This document shows positions 53,634 to 62,732 of a stretch of 64,000 nt of DNA, piece after piece. The stretch is from CBDCMJ01 sp965224325 (lineage in GTDB: Bacteria > Chloroflexota > Dehalococcoidia > Lucifugimonadales > UBA3495), in the NCBI GenBank assembly GCA_965224325.1, contig CBDCYT010000007.1, forward strand, positions 186,001 through 250,000. The letters run 5' to 3'. Position 1 is the first letter of the stretch. Every line of letters begins with the position of its first letter. The translations under genes were made by a program, and so were the position numbers. Below the pieces are notes generated by a model. That model was not told where the DNA came from, did no database searches, and saw only the letters and a program-made list of their open reading frames with translations.

Positions 53634-54884
53634 GTGGCAGAGACAAGGCCTAAGGTAGTAGTAACGGGAATCGGGGCGATCACTCCCCTGGGCCAGACCG
53701 CTGATATTTTCTGGGAGGGCTTAGTAGCGGGAAAGTCGGGCGTCGGCCCCATGACATTGTGTGACCCCACTGACTATCCCTGCCGGATCGCCGGGGAAGT
53801 AAGTGACTTTGATCCCGCCCAGTACCTTAACGGCAAAGAGGCTAGGCGCATGGCCAGGTTCTCCCAACTCGCCGTGGCGGCGGGCCTCGCTGCGGTAGAA
53901 TCCGCGAACCTGGACCTATCTCAAGAAGACCCGTTCCGGGTTGGGGTAGTCTTGGGCAACGGCAACGGTGGTTTCCCCACGTTAGAGGAGAACTGCCGGG
54001 TCTTGGCCGGCCGCGGTGGCATGAAGATGACTCCCTTCTTCTTCCCAATGATTCTGCCCAATATGGCTGCCGCTGCCGTAAGCCGGTATGTCGGCGCCCA
54101 GGGATACAACTCCACCGCCACCACCGCCTGCGCCGCGTCGAACCAGGGCATTGGTGAAGCCCTGGAAGTCATCCGCCGGGGAGCCGCCGACGTGATGCTG
54201 GCCGGCGGCGCCGAGGCGGGTATCAGCCAGCTCGGCCTGGCAGGGTTCGCCGTAATGCGCGCCCTTAGCAACCGAAACGACGATCCCCAGGCAGCCAGCC
54301 GTCCCTTCGACGCCCACCGCGATGGATTCGTGCCCGCGGAGGGTTCGGTAATTCTAGTGTTGGAAACCTTGGAACATGCCTTGAGCCGCAATGCCCCTGT
54401 CCTGGTTGAGTTGGCAGGCTTCGGCTGCACGTCTGACGCCTCTCACCCGGTCCAGCCGGAGGAAAACGGCGTCAGCGCCGCGGAGGCAATGCGGCTGGCG
54501 TTGAAAGATGCTTCCGTACACCTCGATCAGGTGGACTACATTAACGCCCACGGAACTTCCACTCCGTTGAACGACGCGGTGGAAACTGTGGCCATAAAAC
54601 GGTTGTTCGGGGACAGGGCCTACCGGATACCCATTAGCTCCACCAAGTCGATGATTGGCCACTCTTTAGGTGCGTCAGGCGCCCTAGAAGCTGTTGCCTG
54701 CATCAAGGCCATCACCGAAAGTATTGTTCACCCAACGATCAATTATGAGGTCCCGGACCCGGATTGCGACCTAGACTACGTTCCCAATCAAGCCAGAAAA
54801 CACGACGTTTCGGTGGCTCTGTCCAACGCCTTTGGTTTCGGTGGACAAAACGCCTGTTTGGTGTTTCGTAAATTGGAAGGCTGA
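53634..54884 (+). CDS. fabF: Beta-ketoacyl-ACP synthase II
   Basis: Elongating condensing enzyme of type-II fatty-acid synthesis, 416 residues. It starts VVVTGIGAITPLGQTADIFW (~9). The catalytic Cys is in STATTACAASNQGIGEAL (~160), the two His in YINAHGTSTPLNDAVE (~302) and KSMIGHSLGASGALEA (~338), and the terminal Gly-rich loop is LSNAFGFGGQNACLVF (~395). All active-site residues are present. The GTG start follows AGGAGA. A FabI-like reductase at 62.7 kb belongs to the same pathway; no acpP or fabD/G is adjacent. Confidence 0.96.
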   Translation: MAETRPKVVVTGIGAITPLGQTADIFWEGLVAGKSGVGPMTLCDPTDYPCRIAGEVSDFDPAQYLNGKEARRMARFSQLAVAAGLAAVESANLDLSQEDPFRVGVVLGNGNGGFPTLEENCRVLAGRGGMKMTPFFFPMILPNMAAAAVSRYVGAQGYNSTATTACAASNQGIGEALEVIRRGAADVMLAGGAEAGISQLGLAGFAVMRALSNRNDDPQAASRPFDAHRDGFVPAEGSVILVLETLEHALSRNAPVLVELAGFGCTSDASHPVQPEENGVSAAEAMRLALKDASVHLDQVDYINAHGTSTPLNDAVETVAIKRLFGDRAYRIPISSTKSMIGHSLGASGALEAVACIKAITESIVHPTINYEVPDPDCDLDYVPNQARKHDVSVALSNAFGFGGQNACLVFRKLEG

Positions 54885-55032
54885 GCCAAGGCGCTTTAGC
54901 ACCAGTTGCCTGCCCGTTGAATTTCTTTCCGCGACGGCGGTCAGCGCGTACGCTAAAGGCTAATCACGTTAAGGCCTGATAAGGGAAGCAAATAAGACGC
55001 CAACCCATAGCTGGTTTGGTCATAGACCTTCC

Positions 55033-55061
55033 TTGACGGTAATTGCGCCCTAACCTAGAAT
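55033..55061 (+). promoter_or_regulatory. Putative sigma-70 promoter of ruvB
   Basis: TTGACG at 55033-55038, a 17-bp spacer, and TAGAAT at 55056-55061, about 107 bases upstream of the ruvB start. Confidence 0.5.
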
Positions 55062-55167
55062 CGAGAAAATTACCACTCGGCGACTGTTTAGGACAGAACT
55101 TTTTAGACCGTGTTTGCCCCTGACCTAGACCCGGGTAAGCCGAAAAATGCAGGGATGTTGAGGGGAT

Positions 55168-56196
55168 ATGGCAGAGCGCCTAATTTCGGGACTGGCCCAA
55201 GAGGGGGACTCGGACCTCTCGCTGCGGCCCAGACGGTTAGGGGAGTTCATTGGACAGCCCCAAGCCAAAGAAAACCTGGGAATTGCTATTCAGGCCACCA
55301 AGATGCGGGGCGAATCCCTGGACCACGTCATTATTTACGGGCCGCCCGGTCTGGGGAAGACAACGCTTGCACACATTATCGCTCGGGAGCTGGAGGTAGA
55401 CATAAGGGTCACCTCAGGCCCCGCGGTGGAGCGGGCCGGAGACATGGCCGCCATCTTGACCAGTTTGCAAAAGGGGGAAGTGCTATTCATTGACGAAGTG
55501 CACCGGCTCAACCGCGTGGTCGAAGAGGTGCTTTACCCGGCAATGGAGGACTTCTTCCTGTCTTGGATGGTGGGCAAAGGGCTGGCGGCCCGCAACGTGA
55601 ACCTGCGAATCAGCCCCTTTACTCTCATCGGCGCCACTACCAGGTATTCCATGCTCAGCGCGCCGCTGCGAGACCGGTTTGGTTCAGTGTTCCGGTTGGA
55701 GTACTATGATGTCCCGGACATGAAGATCATAGTGGAGCGGTCTGCGCGGATTCTGGAAGTTGACGCGGACCAGGAGGGAGTGAGTGAGATCGCCACCCGC
55801 TCCAGGGGAACGCCGCGGATCGCAAACCGTCTGTTGAGGCGCGCCCGTGATTACGCCTTAGTGAAAGCGGACAACCGTGTTACCGGTCCGGTGGCGCGAG
55901 CAGCCCTGGAGCAGCTGATGGTAGACGAGCTGGGACTGGACCAATCGGACCGCAAACTCTTGGAGAGCATAATAGACAAGTTCGATGGTGGGCCGGTGGG
56001 TCTTGACACCCTAGCCGCCTCGATCAATGAGGATGCCGACACCATCATGGATGTTTGGGAGCCCTATCTGCTGCAGTTGGGGTTCTTAGAGCGGACTCCC
56101 CGGGGCCGGGTCGCCAACAGGTTGGCTCATGAGTACCTGGGTCGGCCCTACACCCGGGCCGACGCTAACGACCAGGCCAGGTTGAACGGATTCTGA
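55168..56196 (+). CDS. ruvB: Holliday junction branch-migration ATPase RuvB
   Basis: Motor subunit that drives branch migration of RuvA-bound junctions, 342 residues. Family features: LRPRRLGEFIGQPQAKENL (~20), Walker A YGPPGLGKTTLAH (~56), Walker B VLFIDEVHRLNRVVEE (~105), sensor 1 LIGATTRYSMLSAPLRDRF (~154, with the arginine finger region), sensor 2 RGTPRIANRLLRR (~213) and the C-terminal winged helix FLERTPRGRVANRLAHEYLG (~308). Complete and typical. ruvA and ruvC are not adjacent. The ATG follows GAGGGG. Confidence 0.97.
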   Translation: MAERLISGLAQEGDSDLSLRPRRLGEFIGQPQAKENLGIAIQATKMRGESLDHVIIYGPPGLGKTTLAHIIARELEVDIRVTSGPAVERAGDMAAILTSLQKGEVLFIDEVHRLNRVVEEVLYPAMEDFFLSWMVGKGLAARNVNLRISPFTLIGATTRYSMLSAPLRDRFGSVFRLEYYDVPDMKIIVERSARILEVDADQEGVSEIATRSRGTPRIANRLLRRARDYALVKADNRVTGPVARAALEQLMVDELGLDQSDRKLLESIIDKFDGGPVGLDTLAASINEDADTIMDVWEPYLLQLGFLERTPRGRVANRLAHEYLGRPYTRADANDQARLNGF

Positions 56197-56302
56197 TTGC
56201 CAATCATCAATTGGAGTGGGTCGTGGAGAGTTGTTCATCAACTCATTCATAAACGGGGAAGGATTCCCAATAGCCTTCGTTGGCCCTGGGCTGAAAATGA
56301 CG

Positions 56303-56557
56303 CTCATCGGAGCGTGTCTCAGAAGTCTCCACTCACGATTTTGGGCGAATACAACCTGACGGGTTACTATTATTAACCGCCTAAACCAGCATTGAATGCG
56401 GCTGAATAACCCGTCCTTCCCACGAAGATCGTCCCCGACCCAGATCGGGGAGCGGGAATCCAGAAGCTCACTAACCCGTCATTCCCGCGAAAGCGGGAAT
56501 CCAGAAAGGTAGGATGCTGGAGGACTCAGCTTTATGAGACAGGCTCTCATCGGAGCG
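56303..56557. repeat. MITE-like repeat, family A, with flanking target duplication
   Basis: The element (56311-56545) runs from AGCGTGTCTCA to TGAGACAGGCT and is longer than the 38955 copy because the core module is duplicated: GTCCCCGACCCAGATCGGGG, then CGTCATTCCCGCGAAAGCG. It is flanked by direct repeats CTCATCGG; including the adjacent AGCG the match is 12 bp (56303-56314 and 56546-56557), as expected for transposition. Confidence 0.75.
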
Positions 56558-56976
56558 TTCGGCATGGCGGCGGCTGCGCTTTGGGGAACGCTTAAATGGG
56601 AGTCGGTCAAGGCGCAAGAGACCGGGACGAGGTACTGACCCACATCGGTCCCGGCTGGGGCGGAAGCTCGAACCCCAGTCCTGCGAGTCTTGCTTTGGCG
56701 GCGGCCCTGGCCCAAGCATACCTGGCGCCCGAAGACTGCTGGGCGCGCCCGCTCTTTGCCATCCACCACCCCTAAACAAAGCGATTCCATCTCATGCCGC
56801 ACGAGGAGGGCCACGTAACTGTTCAGACCTGAAGGGACCCCAGTATCTGACGGCCCGCAATCAGAGGTTTGATCTCAGCTGTTGAGGCTCATGCCGACGG
56901 TTTTCAATGGGCTTTCGGCGGATTGGGCTCGCCAACTCTGAACAATTAGGAGGGCCACGGGAGTGCCGCTGGGCGG

Positions 56977-57006
56977 TTGCTTTGGCTGGGAGTGAAGGGC
57001 TACAAT
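56977..57006 (+). promoter_or_regulatory. Putative promoter of the cofG-cofH-cofD-cofC genes
   Basis: TTGCTT at 56977-56982, an 18-bp spacer and TACAAT at 57001-57006, ending about 50 bases before the cofG start codon. Confidence 0.4.
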
Positions 57007-57056
57007 TAGCCCATTCCCTATGGCGAATTATGCGAGCATGATCGTTGACCGTCTGA

Positions 57057-58322
57057 ATGTCCCCGGTTTCTGATTTTGGTAAAAGTTGCACTGATTTGAA
57101 AGTTGCGGCGTCGAGGCCCGGGGTCTTAACCAATGGCCGTGGTCTAGCCCTGGATAGGCTCTTGGATGGGGCAATCCATGGGAGGCCGATTGACGAGTCT
57201 GACGCCGGCATACTGGCGGACTCCGGGAACGGTTGCCTAGACGACTTGTGTGCCGCGGCCTCTCAGGCCCGGGACCAAGGCCGGGGAAAGACGGTAACCT
57301 TTTCACCCAAGGTGTTCATCCCCTTGACCCGGCTCTGCCGCGACTTCTGTGGCTACTGCACGTTCCGGCAGGACCCGTCGTCCGCTGGGGCCGAGCTGTT
57401 CTTGACTCCGGAACAAATACTGGAAACTGCCCGGGCCGGGGGGCAACTGGGTTGCACCGAAGCCTTGTTCACCTTGGGCGAGCGTCCGGAGCAGCGTTAC
57501 CCCGAAGCTCAAGATTGGCTGCGCCGCCGCGGTTACGCCACGACCCTCCAATACTTGGCCGATATGTGCAAGTTGGTCGCCGAAGAGACGTCCCTTTTAC
57601 CGCACGCTAATCCGGGCACTATGGCTCGGCGGGAAATGATGGCCCTTGCGCCCTACAACCCGTCCATGGGGTTAATGCTGGAAAGCACCAGTGAACGCCT
57701 GTACGCCCAAGGCGGCCCGCACCAGTATGCCCCCAGCAAGCGCCCCCGGGTGAGGCTTCGGACAATTGAGATAGCCGGTGAGTTGCGCGTGCCTTTCACC
57801 ACGGGTATCCTCATAGGGATTGGCGAAACGCGGCAGGAGCGCATTGACTCCTTGTTGGCGATCCGGAAGCTCCACTCAGCCTATGGGCACATCCAAGAGG
57901 TCATCATTCAGAATTTCAGGGCCAAGCCGGAAACTCCCATGAGTGAGCAACCCCACGCGGAATCGGAGGAGTTGCTTTGGACCGTGGCCACGGCCCGTTT
58001 AATCTTGGGTCCGGACGTCAACCTTCAGGTGCCGCCCAACTTGAGCGCGCTGGACTATGAGGTTTACCTCGACGCCGGCATCAACGACTGGGGCGGTGTT
58101 TCCCCACTGACCATCGATTTCGTAAATCCTGAGGCTCCTTGGCCGGCGTTGGCCGACCTCCGAAACCGGACCAACGGCAGAGGTTTCGATCTGCGGCCAA
58201 GGCTGCCCGTATATCCTGAATACATCGACTATTTACCACCTCTCCTGAGAGAAAGAGTAACGGCGCTTGCCGACGGTGAAGGATACGTATTAGGGGGGAT
58301 GCAACGCTATGTCGGCATATAG
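57057..58322 (+). CDS. cofG: 7,8-didemethyl-8-hydroxy-5-deazariboflavin synthase, CofG subunit
   Basis: Radical-SAM enzyme that, with CofH, makes the deazaflavin chromophore (Fo) of coenzyme F420. 421 residues. The iron-sulfur motif is TRLCRDFCGYCTFRQD (~96; CxxxCxxC). GCTEALFTLGERPEQRYPEA (~139), LLPHANPGTMARREM (~180), SMGLMLESTSERLY (~202) and TTGILIGIGETRQERIDSLL (~243) are typical, as is SALDYEVYLDAGINDWGGVS (~332). The first 30 residues have no similarity I recognise, and no strong ribosome-binding site precedes the ATG. It overlaps cofH by 14 nt. Confidence 0.95.
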   Translation: MSPVSDFGKSCTDLKVAASRPGVLTNGRGLALDRLLDGAIHGRPIDESDAGILADSGNGCLDDLCAAASQARDQGRGKTVTFSPKVFIPLTRLCRDFCGYCTFRQDPSSAGAELFLTPEQILETARAGGQLGCTEALFTLGERPEQRYPEAQDWLRRRGYATTLQYLADMCKLVAEETSLLPHANPGTMARREMMALAPYNPSMGLMLESTSERLYAQGGPHQYAPSKRPRVRLRTIEIAGELRVPFTTGILIGIGETRQERIDSLLAIRKLHSAYGHIQEVIIQNFRAKPETPMSEQPHAESEELLWTVATARLILGPDVNLQVPPNLSALDYEVYLDAGINDWGGVSPLTIDFVNPEAPWPALADLRNRTNGRGFDLRPRLPVYPEYIDYLPPLLRERVTALADGEGYVLGGMQRYVGI

Positions 58323-59655
58323 CCGGGAAAAGTCCAGCGCGGGAACATTGGAGACCTTAGTGTCTCTGCTTGACCCGCAGGTCTCCGAGATCTTGACCGC
58401 GGCGCTCGAAGGGGAAGATATATCAGCGGACGACGCTGTGGTACTTTTTGAGACCACCGGGCTAGAGTACAACGCGGTGGTAATGGTGGCCGACGAGTTG
58501 CGCCGCCGCACTGTGGGTGACGTGGCCACCTATGTGGTCAACCGCAATATTAACTTCACCAACGTTTGTATTAAGCGCTGCGGCTTCTGCGCCTTCAGCC
58601 GGGACTTCAGGGAAGAGCAGGGCTATTTCCTACCGCTGGAGCAGATCATCCAGCGGGCCAAGGAAGCCTGGGACTACGGCGCCACCGAGGTGTGCATCCA
58701 AGCGGGCCTCCCCCCACAGATGGAGGGCGACTTATACATCCGGCTCTGCGAAGCCATTAAGACTGAACTGCCTGACATGCACATCCACGGGTTCTCTCCT
58801 GAAGAGGTGCTATACGGCTCGGTGCGCTCCCGTTGCAGCATCCGCGAATACCTGCAGGGATTGAAAGCCGCCGGGGTCGGCAGTTTGCCCGGCACCTCGG
58901 CAGAGGTGCTGGACCAGGAGTTGCGGGACCGTATCTCGCCGGGCCGAATCACCGTGGACCAATGGACGGAAGTAATAACAACCGCCCACGAGTTGGGTAT
59001 CCCCACGACTTCCACTGTCATGTTCGGCCACCTCGAATCCAACGCCCAAATCGCCCGGCACATAGCCTATCTCCGAGATATACAACAGCGCACCGGCGGC
59101 ATCACCGAGTTTGTGCCCCTGTCTTTCGTAGCCTCCGAGGCTCCTATGTACCTGAAGGGCTTGGTGGAAGGAGTGCGCTCCGGTCCAACCGGCATGGAAG
59201 TCGTGAAGGTCCACGCCATAGCCCGGATCATGCTCAACAATTGGATACCCAATATACAGGCGTCTTGGGTAAAAGAGGGCTCCCGGATGTCTCAGCTGTT
59301 GTTGACTGCCGGAGTCAATGACCTGGGCGGAACTTTGATCAACGAGTCCATATCTACTTCGGCAGGCGCCCAGCACGGCCAATTGATGCGTCCTCACCAG
59401 TTCCGCCAGATGATACGGCAAGCGGGAAGAGTGGCGGCAGAACGCTACACTACTTATACCACCAAAAGGGTATTCAGCGACGACGACGACGAATTGGACC
59501 CTCTGGACTTGGTGGGCGATAACGTAGAAGAGTTATTCGGATCGTACCAATTGCTGGTGCAAATGGACACGTTTCGGTTTCAACATCCCGGCCACGGTGG
59601 GGCCAAAACCCCACAGGAGACCAGCATCACCAGCACGCCGGATAATCTGGGGTGA
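58309..59655 (+). CDS. cofH: 5-amino-6-(D-ribitylamino)uracil-tyrosine transferase, CofH subunit
   Basis: Radical-SAM partner of CofG that joins a tyrosine-derived group to the ribitylaminouracil precursor. 448 residues. The cluster motif is CIKRCGFCAFSRDF (~88; CxxxCxxC), in the context VNRNINFTNVCIKRC. EVCIQAGLPPQMEGD (~124), IHGFSPEEVLYGS (~149), STVMFGHLESNAQIARHI (~234) and NDLGGTLINESISTSAGAQH (~340) follow. It starts at an ATG inside the end of cofG, after AGGGGGG. The C-terminal 40 residues (PLDLVGDNVEELFG onward) are less conserved. Confidence 0.95.
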   Translation: MSAYSREKSSAGTLETLVSLLDPQVSEILTAALEGEDISADDAVVLFETTGLEYNAVVMVADELRRRTVGDVATYVVNRNINFTNVCIKRCGFCAFSRDFREEQGYFLPLEQIIQRAKEAWDYGATEVCIQAGLPPQMEGDLYIRLCEAIKTELPDMHIHGFSPEEVLYGSVRSRCSIREYLQGLKAAGVGSLPGTSAEVLDQELRDRISPGRITVDQWTEVITTAHELGIPTTSTVMFGHLESNAQIARHIAYLRDIQQRTGGITEFVPLSFVASEAPMYLKGLVEGVRSGPTGMEVVKVHAIARIMLNNWIPNIQASWVKEGSRMSQLLLTAGVNDLGGTLINESISTSAGAQHGQLMRPHQFRQMIRQAGRVAAERYTTYTTKRVFSDDDDELDPLDLVGDNVEELFGSYQLLVQMDTFRFQHPGHGGAKTPQETSITSTPDNLG

Positions 59656-59739
59656 CCGAACGTCCGACCCCGCGCAAGTCCTCCTCGGTCCTTTCCCTGG
59701 CCAGCCGTTTCCGGATTGACATTGGATCGTAGTCTCGTT

Positions 59740-60675
59740 ATGGACAAATTAGTTCTGGCCTTGGCCGGAGGAGTGGGGGGCGCCAAGCTCGCCCTTGGTT
59801 TGTCCCGGGTATTGCCTCCCGGCCGGTTGGTTATCGGGGTGAACACGGGCGATGATGAGCGCTTTCACGGCCTTCACGTTTCGCCGGACTTGGACACGAT
59901 GATGTACACCCTGGCCGGCCTGTCCGATCCTCAGTCCGGCTGGGGCCTACAGGGAGATACGTTTAGCTCTCTGAGCATGTTGCGCAGATACGGGGTTGAT
60001 ACTTGGTTCAATCTTGGGGACCGAGATTTAGCAACCCACGTTCGGAGGACTCAACTACTCAGTCAGGGCGCCACTTTGTCCCAGGTTACTGAAGAGTTGT
60101 GCCGGCATCTAGGCATAGAGCATCAAATTGTGCCCATGAGCGACGGTCCGGTTCGCACGGTGCTCGAAACCAATGCGGGGAAACTGGCGATGCAGAGCTA
60201 TTTCGTGCAGCACAGGGCGGAACCCGGCGTCAGTAGCATTGAATACGAGGATGCGGATTCGGCGCGCCCGTCGCCAGGTCTGGAGAAAGCCCTGAACGAA
60301 GCGGAACTCATCGTGCTCTGCCCTTCTAATCCATTCCTCAGCTTGGGCCCGTTTCTTGCCGTTCCCGGGGTACGGGATCTGTTGGAAAACTCTTCGGCTC
60401 TTCGGGTAGCGGTCAGCCCCATTGTGGGAGGGGCGGCGGTGAAGGGTCCCGCGGGGAAGATCATGGCCGAATTGGGACATGAGGTGTCCTGCGTGGGAAT
60501 AGCGAAACAGTACAAAGGGTTTTGCGATGTATTGTTTATCGACCACCAAGACGCCCATCTCGGGCCGGAGGTCGCGGGGTTGGGTATAAAACCTGTCGTA
60601 ACCTCGATTATCATGGAAAACGAAGCCGATAAGGTGGCTTTGGCCGAGGCGGTGGTGGCCATGGGAGCGTTTTGA
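59740..60675 (+). CDS. cofD: 2-phospho-L-lactate (or phosphoenolpyruvate) transferase CofD
   Basis: Transfers the phospholactyl or phosphoenolpyruvyl moiety from the GDP-activated intermediate to Fo, giving (dehydro)F420-0. About 311 residues from the ATG at 59740 (MDKLVLALAGGVGGAKLALG); a TTG at 59716 would add eight residues. Further family features: VNTGDDERFHGLHVSPDLDT (~35), DTWFNLGDRDLATHVRRTQL (~88), VPMSDGPVRTVLET (~130), LCPSNPFLSLGPFLAVPGVR (~194), ISPIVGG-like VSPIVGGAAVKGPAGKIM (~225) and a C-terminal IIMENEADKVALAEAV. It follows cofH by 84 nt and is followed 4 nt later by cofC. Confidence 0.95.
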   Translation: MDKLVLALAGGVGGAKLALGLSRVLPPGRLVIGVNTGDDERFHGLHVSPDLDTMMYTLAGLSDPQSGWGLQGDTFSSLSMLRRYGVDTWFNLGDRDLATHVRRTQLLSQGATLSQVTEELCRHLGIEHQIVPMSDGPVRTVLETNAGKLAMQSYFVQHRAEPGVSSIEYEDADSARPSPGLEKALNEAELIVLCPSNPFLSLGPFLAVPGVRDLLENSSALRVAVSPIVGGAAVKGPAGKIMAELGHEVSCVGIAKQYKGFCDVLFIDHQDAHLGPEVAGLGIKPVVTSIIMENEADKVALAEAVVAMGAF

Positions 60676-60679
60676 CCCT

Positions 60680-61330
60680 GTGGAGCAGCAGATCCCAAGT
60701 CCAATTACCATAATCCCAATGAAATCCCTGTCCGAGAGTAAGTCCCGTTTGTCGAGGGATTTCACGGGGCAGCAACGGCAGGAACTGGCGTTGGGTATGC
60801 TGCTGCGGGTGATCTCGGCATTGCAAACTTCTTCCACCAAACAGTTTTGGGTAGTGGGGGGGGATGCAAGGGTGCGGGACCTCACACGGGATACCGGTGG
60901 TGTATGGTGGGAAGAGATGGGTAACAATCTTAACGACACTCTGCGCAAAGCCATTGATCTGGCCTTTGAGCGCGGCAACTCAGCCATGTACCTGGCTAGC
61001 GACCTGCCTTTCATCAAGACCAGCGATGTTCAAAGTGTGCTGCAGGCATCTAGGCAGCAAAACAACATCAGCCTTGCCCCGGCCAGGAGAGACGGCGGCA
61101 CCAACGCCATTCTGGTGCCCCACGGCTTAGCCTTCCGTCCTGAACTGGGTCCACGAAGCTTTATCAATCATCTGGCGCAAGCAGCCCGGATGGGGGTGTC
61201 GGTAGCTATTTGTTACAGCCCCGGGCTTGGTTTCGACCTAGACACCAGCGCCGACCTGGAAACCTATGAGCGAATGGAGCCCGGGTTCATTGAACGGCTA
61301 TTGCCCAGCAGTGGTACAGGCTCGGGGTAG
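60680..61330 (+). CDS. cofC: 2-phospho-L-lactate (or phosphoenolpyruvate) guanylyltransferase CofC
   Basis: Activates phospholactate or, as shown for several bacteria, phosphoenolpyruvate with GTP for CofD. 216 residues from a GTG four bases after the cofD stop. Family features: TIIPMKSLSESKSRLSRDFT (~10), a nucleotidyltransferase start with the conserved Lys/Ser, NDTLRKAIDLAFERGNSAMY (~84), LASDLPFIKTSDV (~105, metal-ligand Asp), ARRDGGTNAILVPHG (~134) and the FDLDTSADLETYE-type end (~190). cofE, which adds the glutamate tail, is not found here. Confidence 0.93.
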   Translation: MEQQIPSPITIIPMKSLSESKSRLSRDFTGQQRQELALGMLLRVISALQTSSTKQFWVVGGDARVRDLTRDTGGVWWEEMGNNLNDTLRKAIDLAFERGNSAMYLASDLPFIKTSDVQSVLQASRQQNNISLAPARRDGGTNAILVPHGLAFRPELGPRSFINHLAQAARMGVSVAICYSPGLGFDLDTSADLETYERMEPGFIERLLPSSGTGSG

Positions 61331-61741
61331 TTATCCTTGAGTATCAGAAACACAGACGATATTGCTTGGAGAATTGGATACAGGCTACTCCGTTTTTGCC
61401 CGATATTCTTCCGGTTGGACTAAGAAACTATCTCAAAACTTGGCGCAGCATCCAAACCGTCATTGCCATGAAAATAGCGGTTTTCATATCCATACGCGGC
61501 TCCATAAGCGGCCCAGGGGGCCATCCGCAATTCCCGCGAAGCTTCTCCCCGTCCCTGATGGGGGAGCGGGAATCCATAGGCCCAGGCTTCCAGCTAATCG
61601 ATGGCGCGAGAGAGCGACCGTTTTGAGATAGTTTCTAATTCCTAATCGCCCGCGAGGTCCACTGAAGGACTGGGTACGGCGGCGTATCCAAACCTATCCG
61701 GTCTTAAGTTGTAGCTCAAGGTAGCAGGTTATTGATTTGAG
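61331..61741. other. Intergenic region with a family-C repeat
   Basis: Mostly the element at 61421-61638; no gene is seen. Confidence 0.55.
61421..61638. repeat. MITE-like repeat, family C
   Basis: About 218 bp with perfect 17-bp inverted ends AGAAACTATCTCAAAAC (61423-61439) and GTTTTGAGATAGTTTCT (61620-61636). The interior has the shared core as ATTCCCGCGAAGCTTCTCC and GGGGGAGCGGGAATCCATAG, then AGCTAATCGATGGCG. Its right end recurs, inverted, at 33581-33650. Confidence 0.8.
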
Positions 61742-62713
61742 GTGAATGTGTCCGTTGCCAGCGTGAAGTTGGGAGTGCTATTGCCCACTCGTGGGCTGCT
61801 CATTGGAGACGACCCGCCTGCCGATGCCGGCCGGCTCATCCGGTTGGCTCAACAGGTGGAAGAGGCAGGTTTGGACTCCGTATGGGTGGGGGATAGCCTA
61901 ACCGCCAAGGTCAGGCTGGAGCCCCTGACTGTTCTCGCTTCAGTGGCGGCTTGCACCAACAGGGTCCGGATCGGTACGGCCGTGTTGCTGGCGGCGCTGC
62001 GCCACCCTGTGCTCCTGTCTCAAACGTTGGCCACCGTGGACCTGATTTCCAAGGGCCGCTTGGTAATTGGCGCTGGTGTGGGAGGCGCGTTCAATGAAGC
62101 ACAACTGGGCGAGTGGCGGGCTGCGGGGGTCGACCCGCGGCAGCGAGCACGAAGATTGGAGGAAATTGTCCAGATCGTACAAGGGTTCGGTTCCGGCAAT
62201 CCGGTGACCTTTTCCGGGCGGCACTTTAGCCTGGAAGAGGTAGTTATGCAGCCGCGGCCGGTCCAGCCAGGAGGTGTTCCAATTCTGTTGGCCAGCCATT
62301 GGCGGGCCCAACAAGACCCACAGATGGACCGGGCAGCCCGGCTGGGCAATGGACTCATATCCATCTCTGACACCCCCCAAGAGTACGCCCAATTGGTGCA
62401 ACGAGTCCTGGCTTCGGTTGCCGCCCTGGGAAAGGACCCAACCCAATTCGAAACTGTCTTTTACCTGACCGTAAACTTAGACAGTGATGCTTCCCAAGCC
62501 GAATCAGAGGCCAACGAGTACCTGATGCGCTATTACGGAGCCAATATTTGGGGCGCCCGGTGGGGGCCCTTCGGCGACCCGAATTCAGTCAAAGAACGCA
62601 TCGCCGAATATGTGGACGCGGGGGCTCAGACTGTGGTGGTGCGCTTCGCCTCTTTTCATCCGGAGCGGCAACTGGGCATATTTCTTGAGCGGGTGGCCCC
62701 AGCCTTCTCGTGA
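61742..62713 (+). CDS. Luciferase-like (LLM class) oxidoreductase, possibly F420-dependent
   Basis: A 323-residue TIM-barrel flavin or deazaflavin oxidoreductase of the bacterial-luciferase family. Features: LGVLLPTRGLLIGDDPPAD (~9), AEEAGLDSVWVGDSL-like VEEAGLDSVWVGDSLTAKVR (~39), RVRIGTAVLLAALRHPVLLS (~73), TLATVDLISKGRLVIGAGVG (~94) and RARRLEEIVQIVQG (~134), typical of this class. The GTG start follows TTGAGG. Direct placement after the F420 genes suggests F420 rather than FMN, but the sequence alone does not prove it. Substrate unknown. Confidence 0.9.
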   Translation: MNVSVASVKLGVLLPTRGLLIGDDPPADAGRLIRLAQQVEEAGLDSVWVGDSLTAKVRLEPLTVLASVAACTNRVRIGTAVLLAALRHPVLLSQTLATVDLISKGRLVIGAGVGGAFNEAQLGEWRAAGVDPRQRARRLEEIVQIVQGFGSGNPVTFSGRHFSLEEVVMQPRPVQPGGVPILLASHWRAQQDPQMDRAARLGNGLISISDTPQEYAQLVQRVLASVAALGKDPTQFETVFYLTVNLDSDASQAESEANEYLMRYYGANIWGARWGPFGDPNSVKERIAEYVDAGAQTVVVRFASFHPERQLGIFLERVAPAFS

Positions 62714-62732
62714 TCCCTTTGAGAGGTAACTC

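Larger units (their letters stand above)
56197..57056. other. Intergenic region with a family-A repeat and the cof promoter
   Basis: Contains the repeat at 56310-56546; the 56558-56970 stretch has no credible gene. A promoter candidate for the cof genes lies at 56977-57006. Confidence 0.5.

Noticed and set aside
56630..56980. Frames on both strands between the repeat and cofG
   Set aside because: No motif, ribosome-binding site or consistent codon bias; regarded as non-coding.
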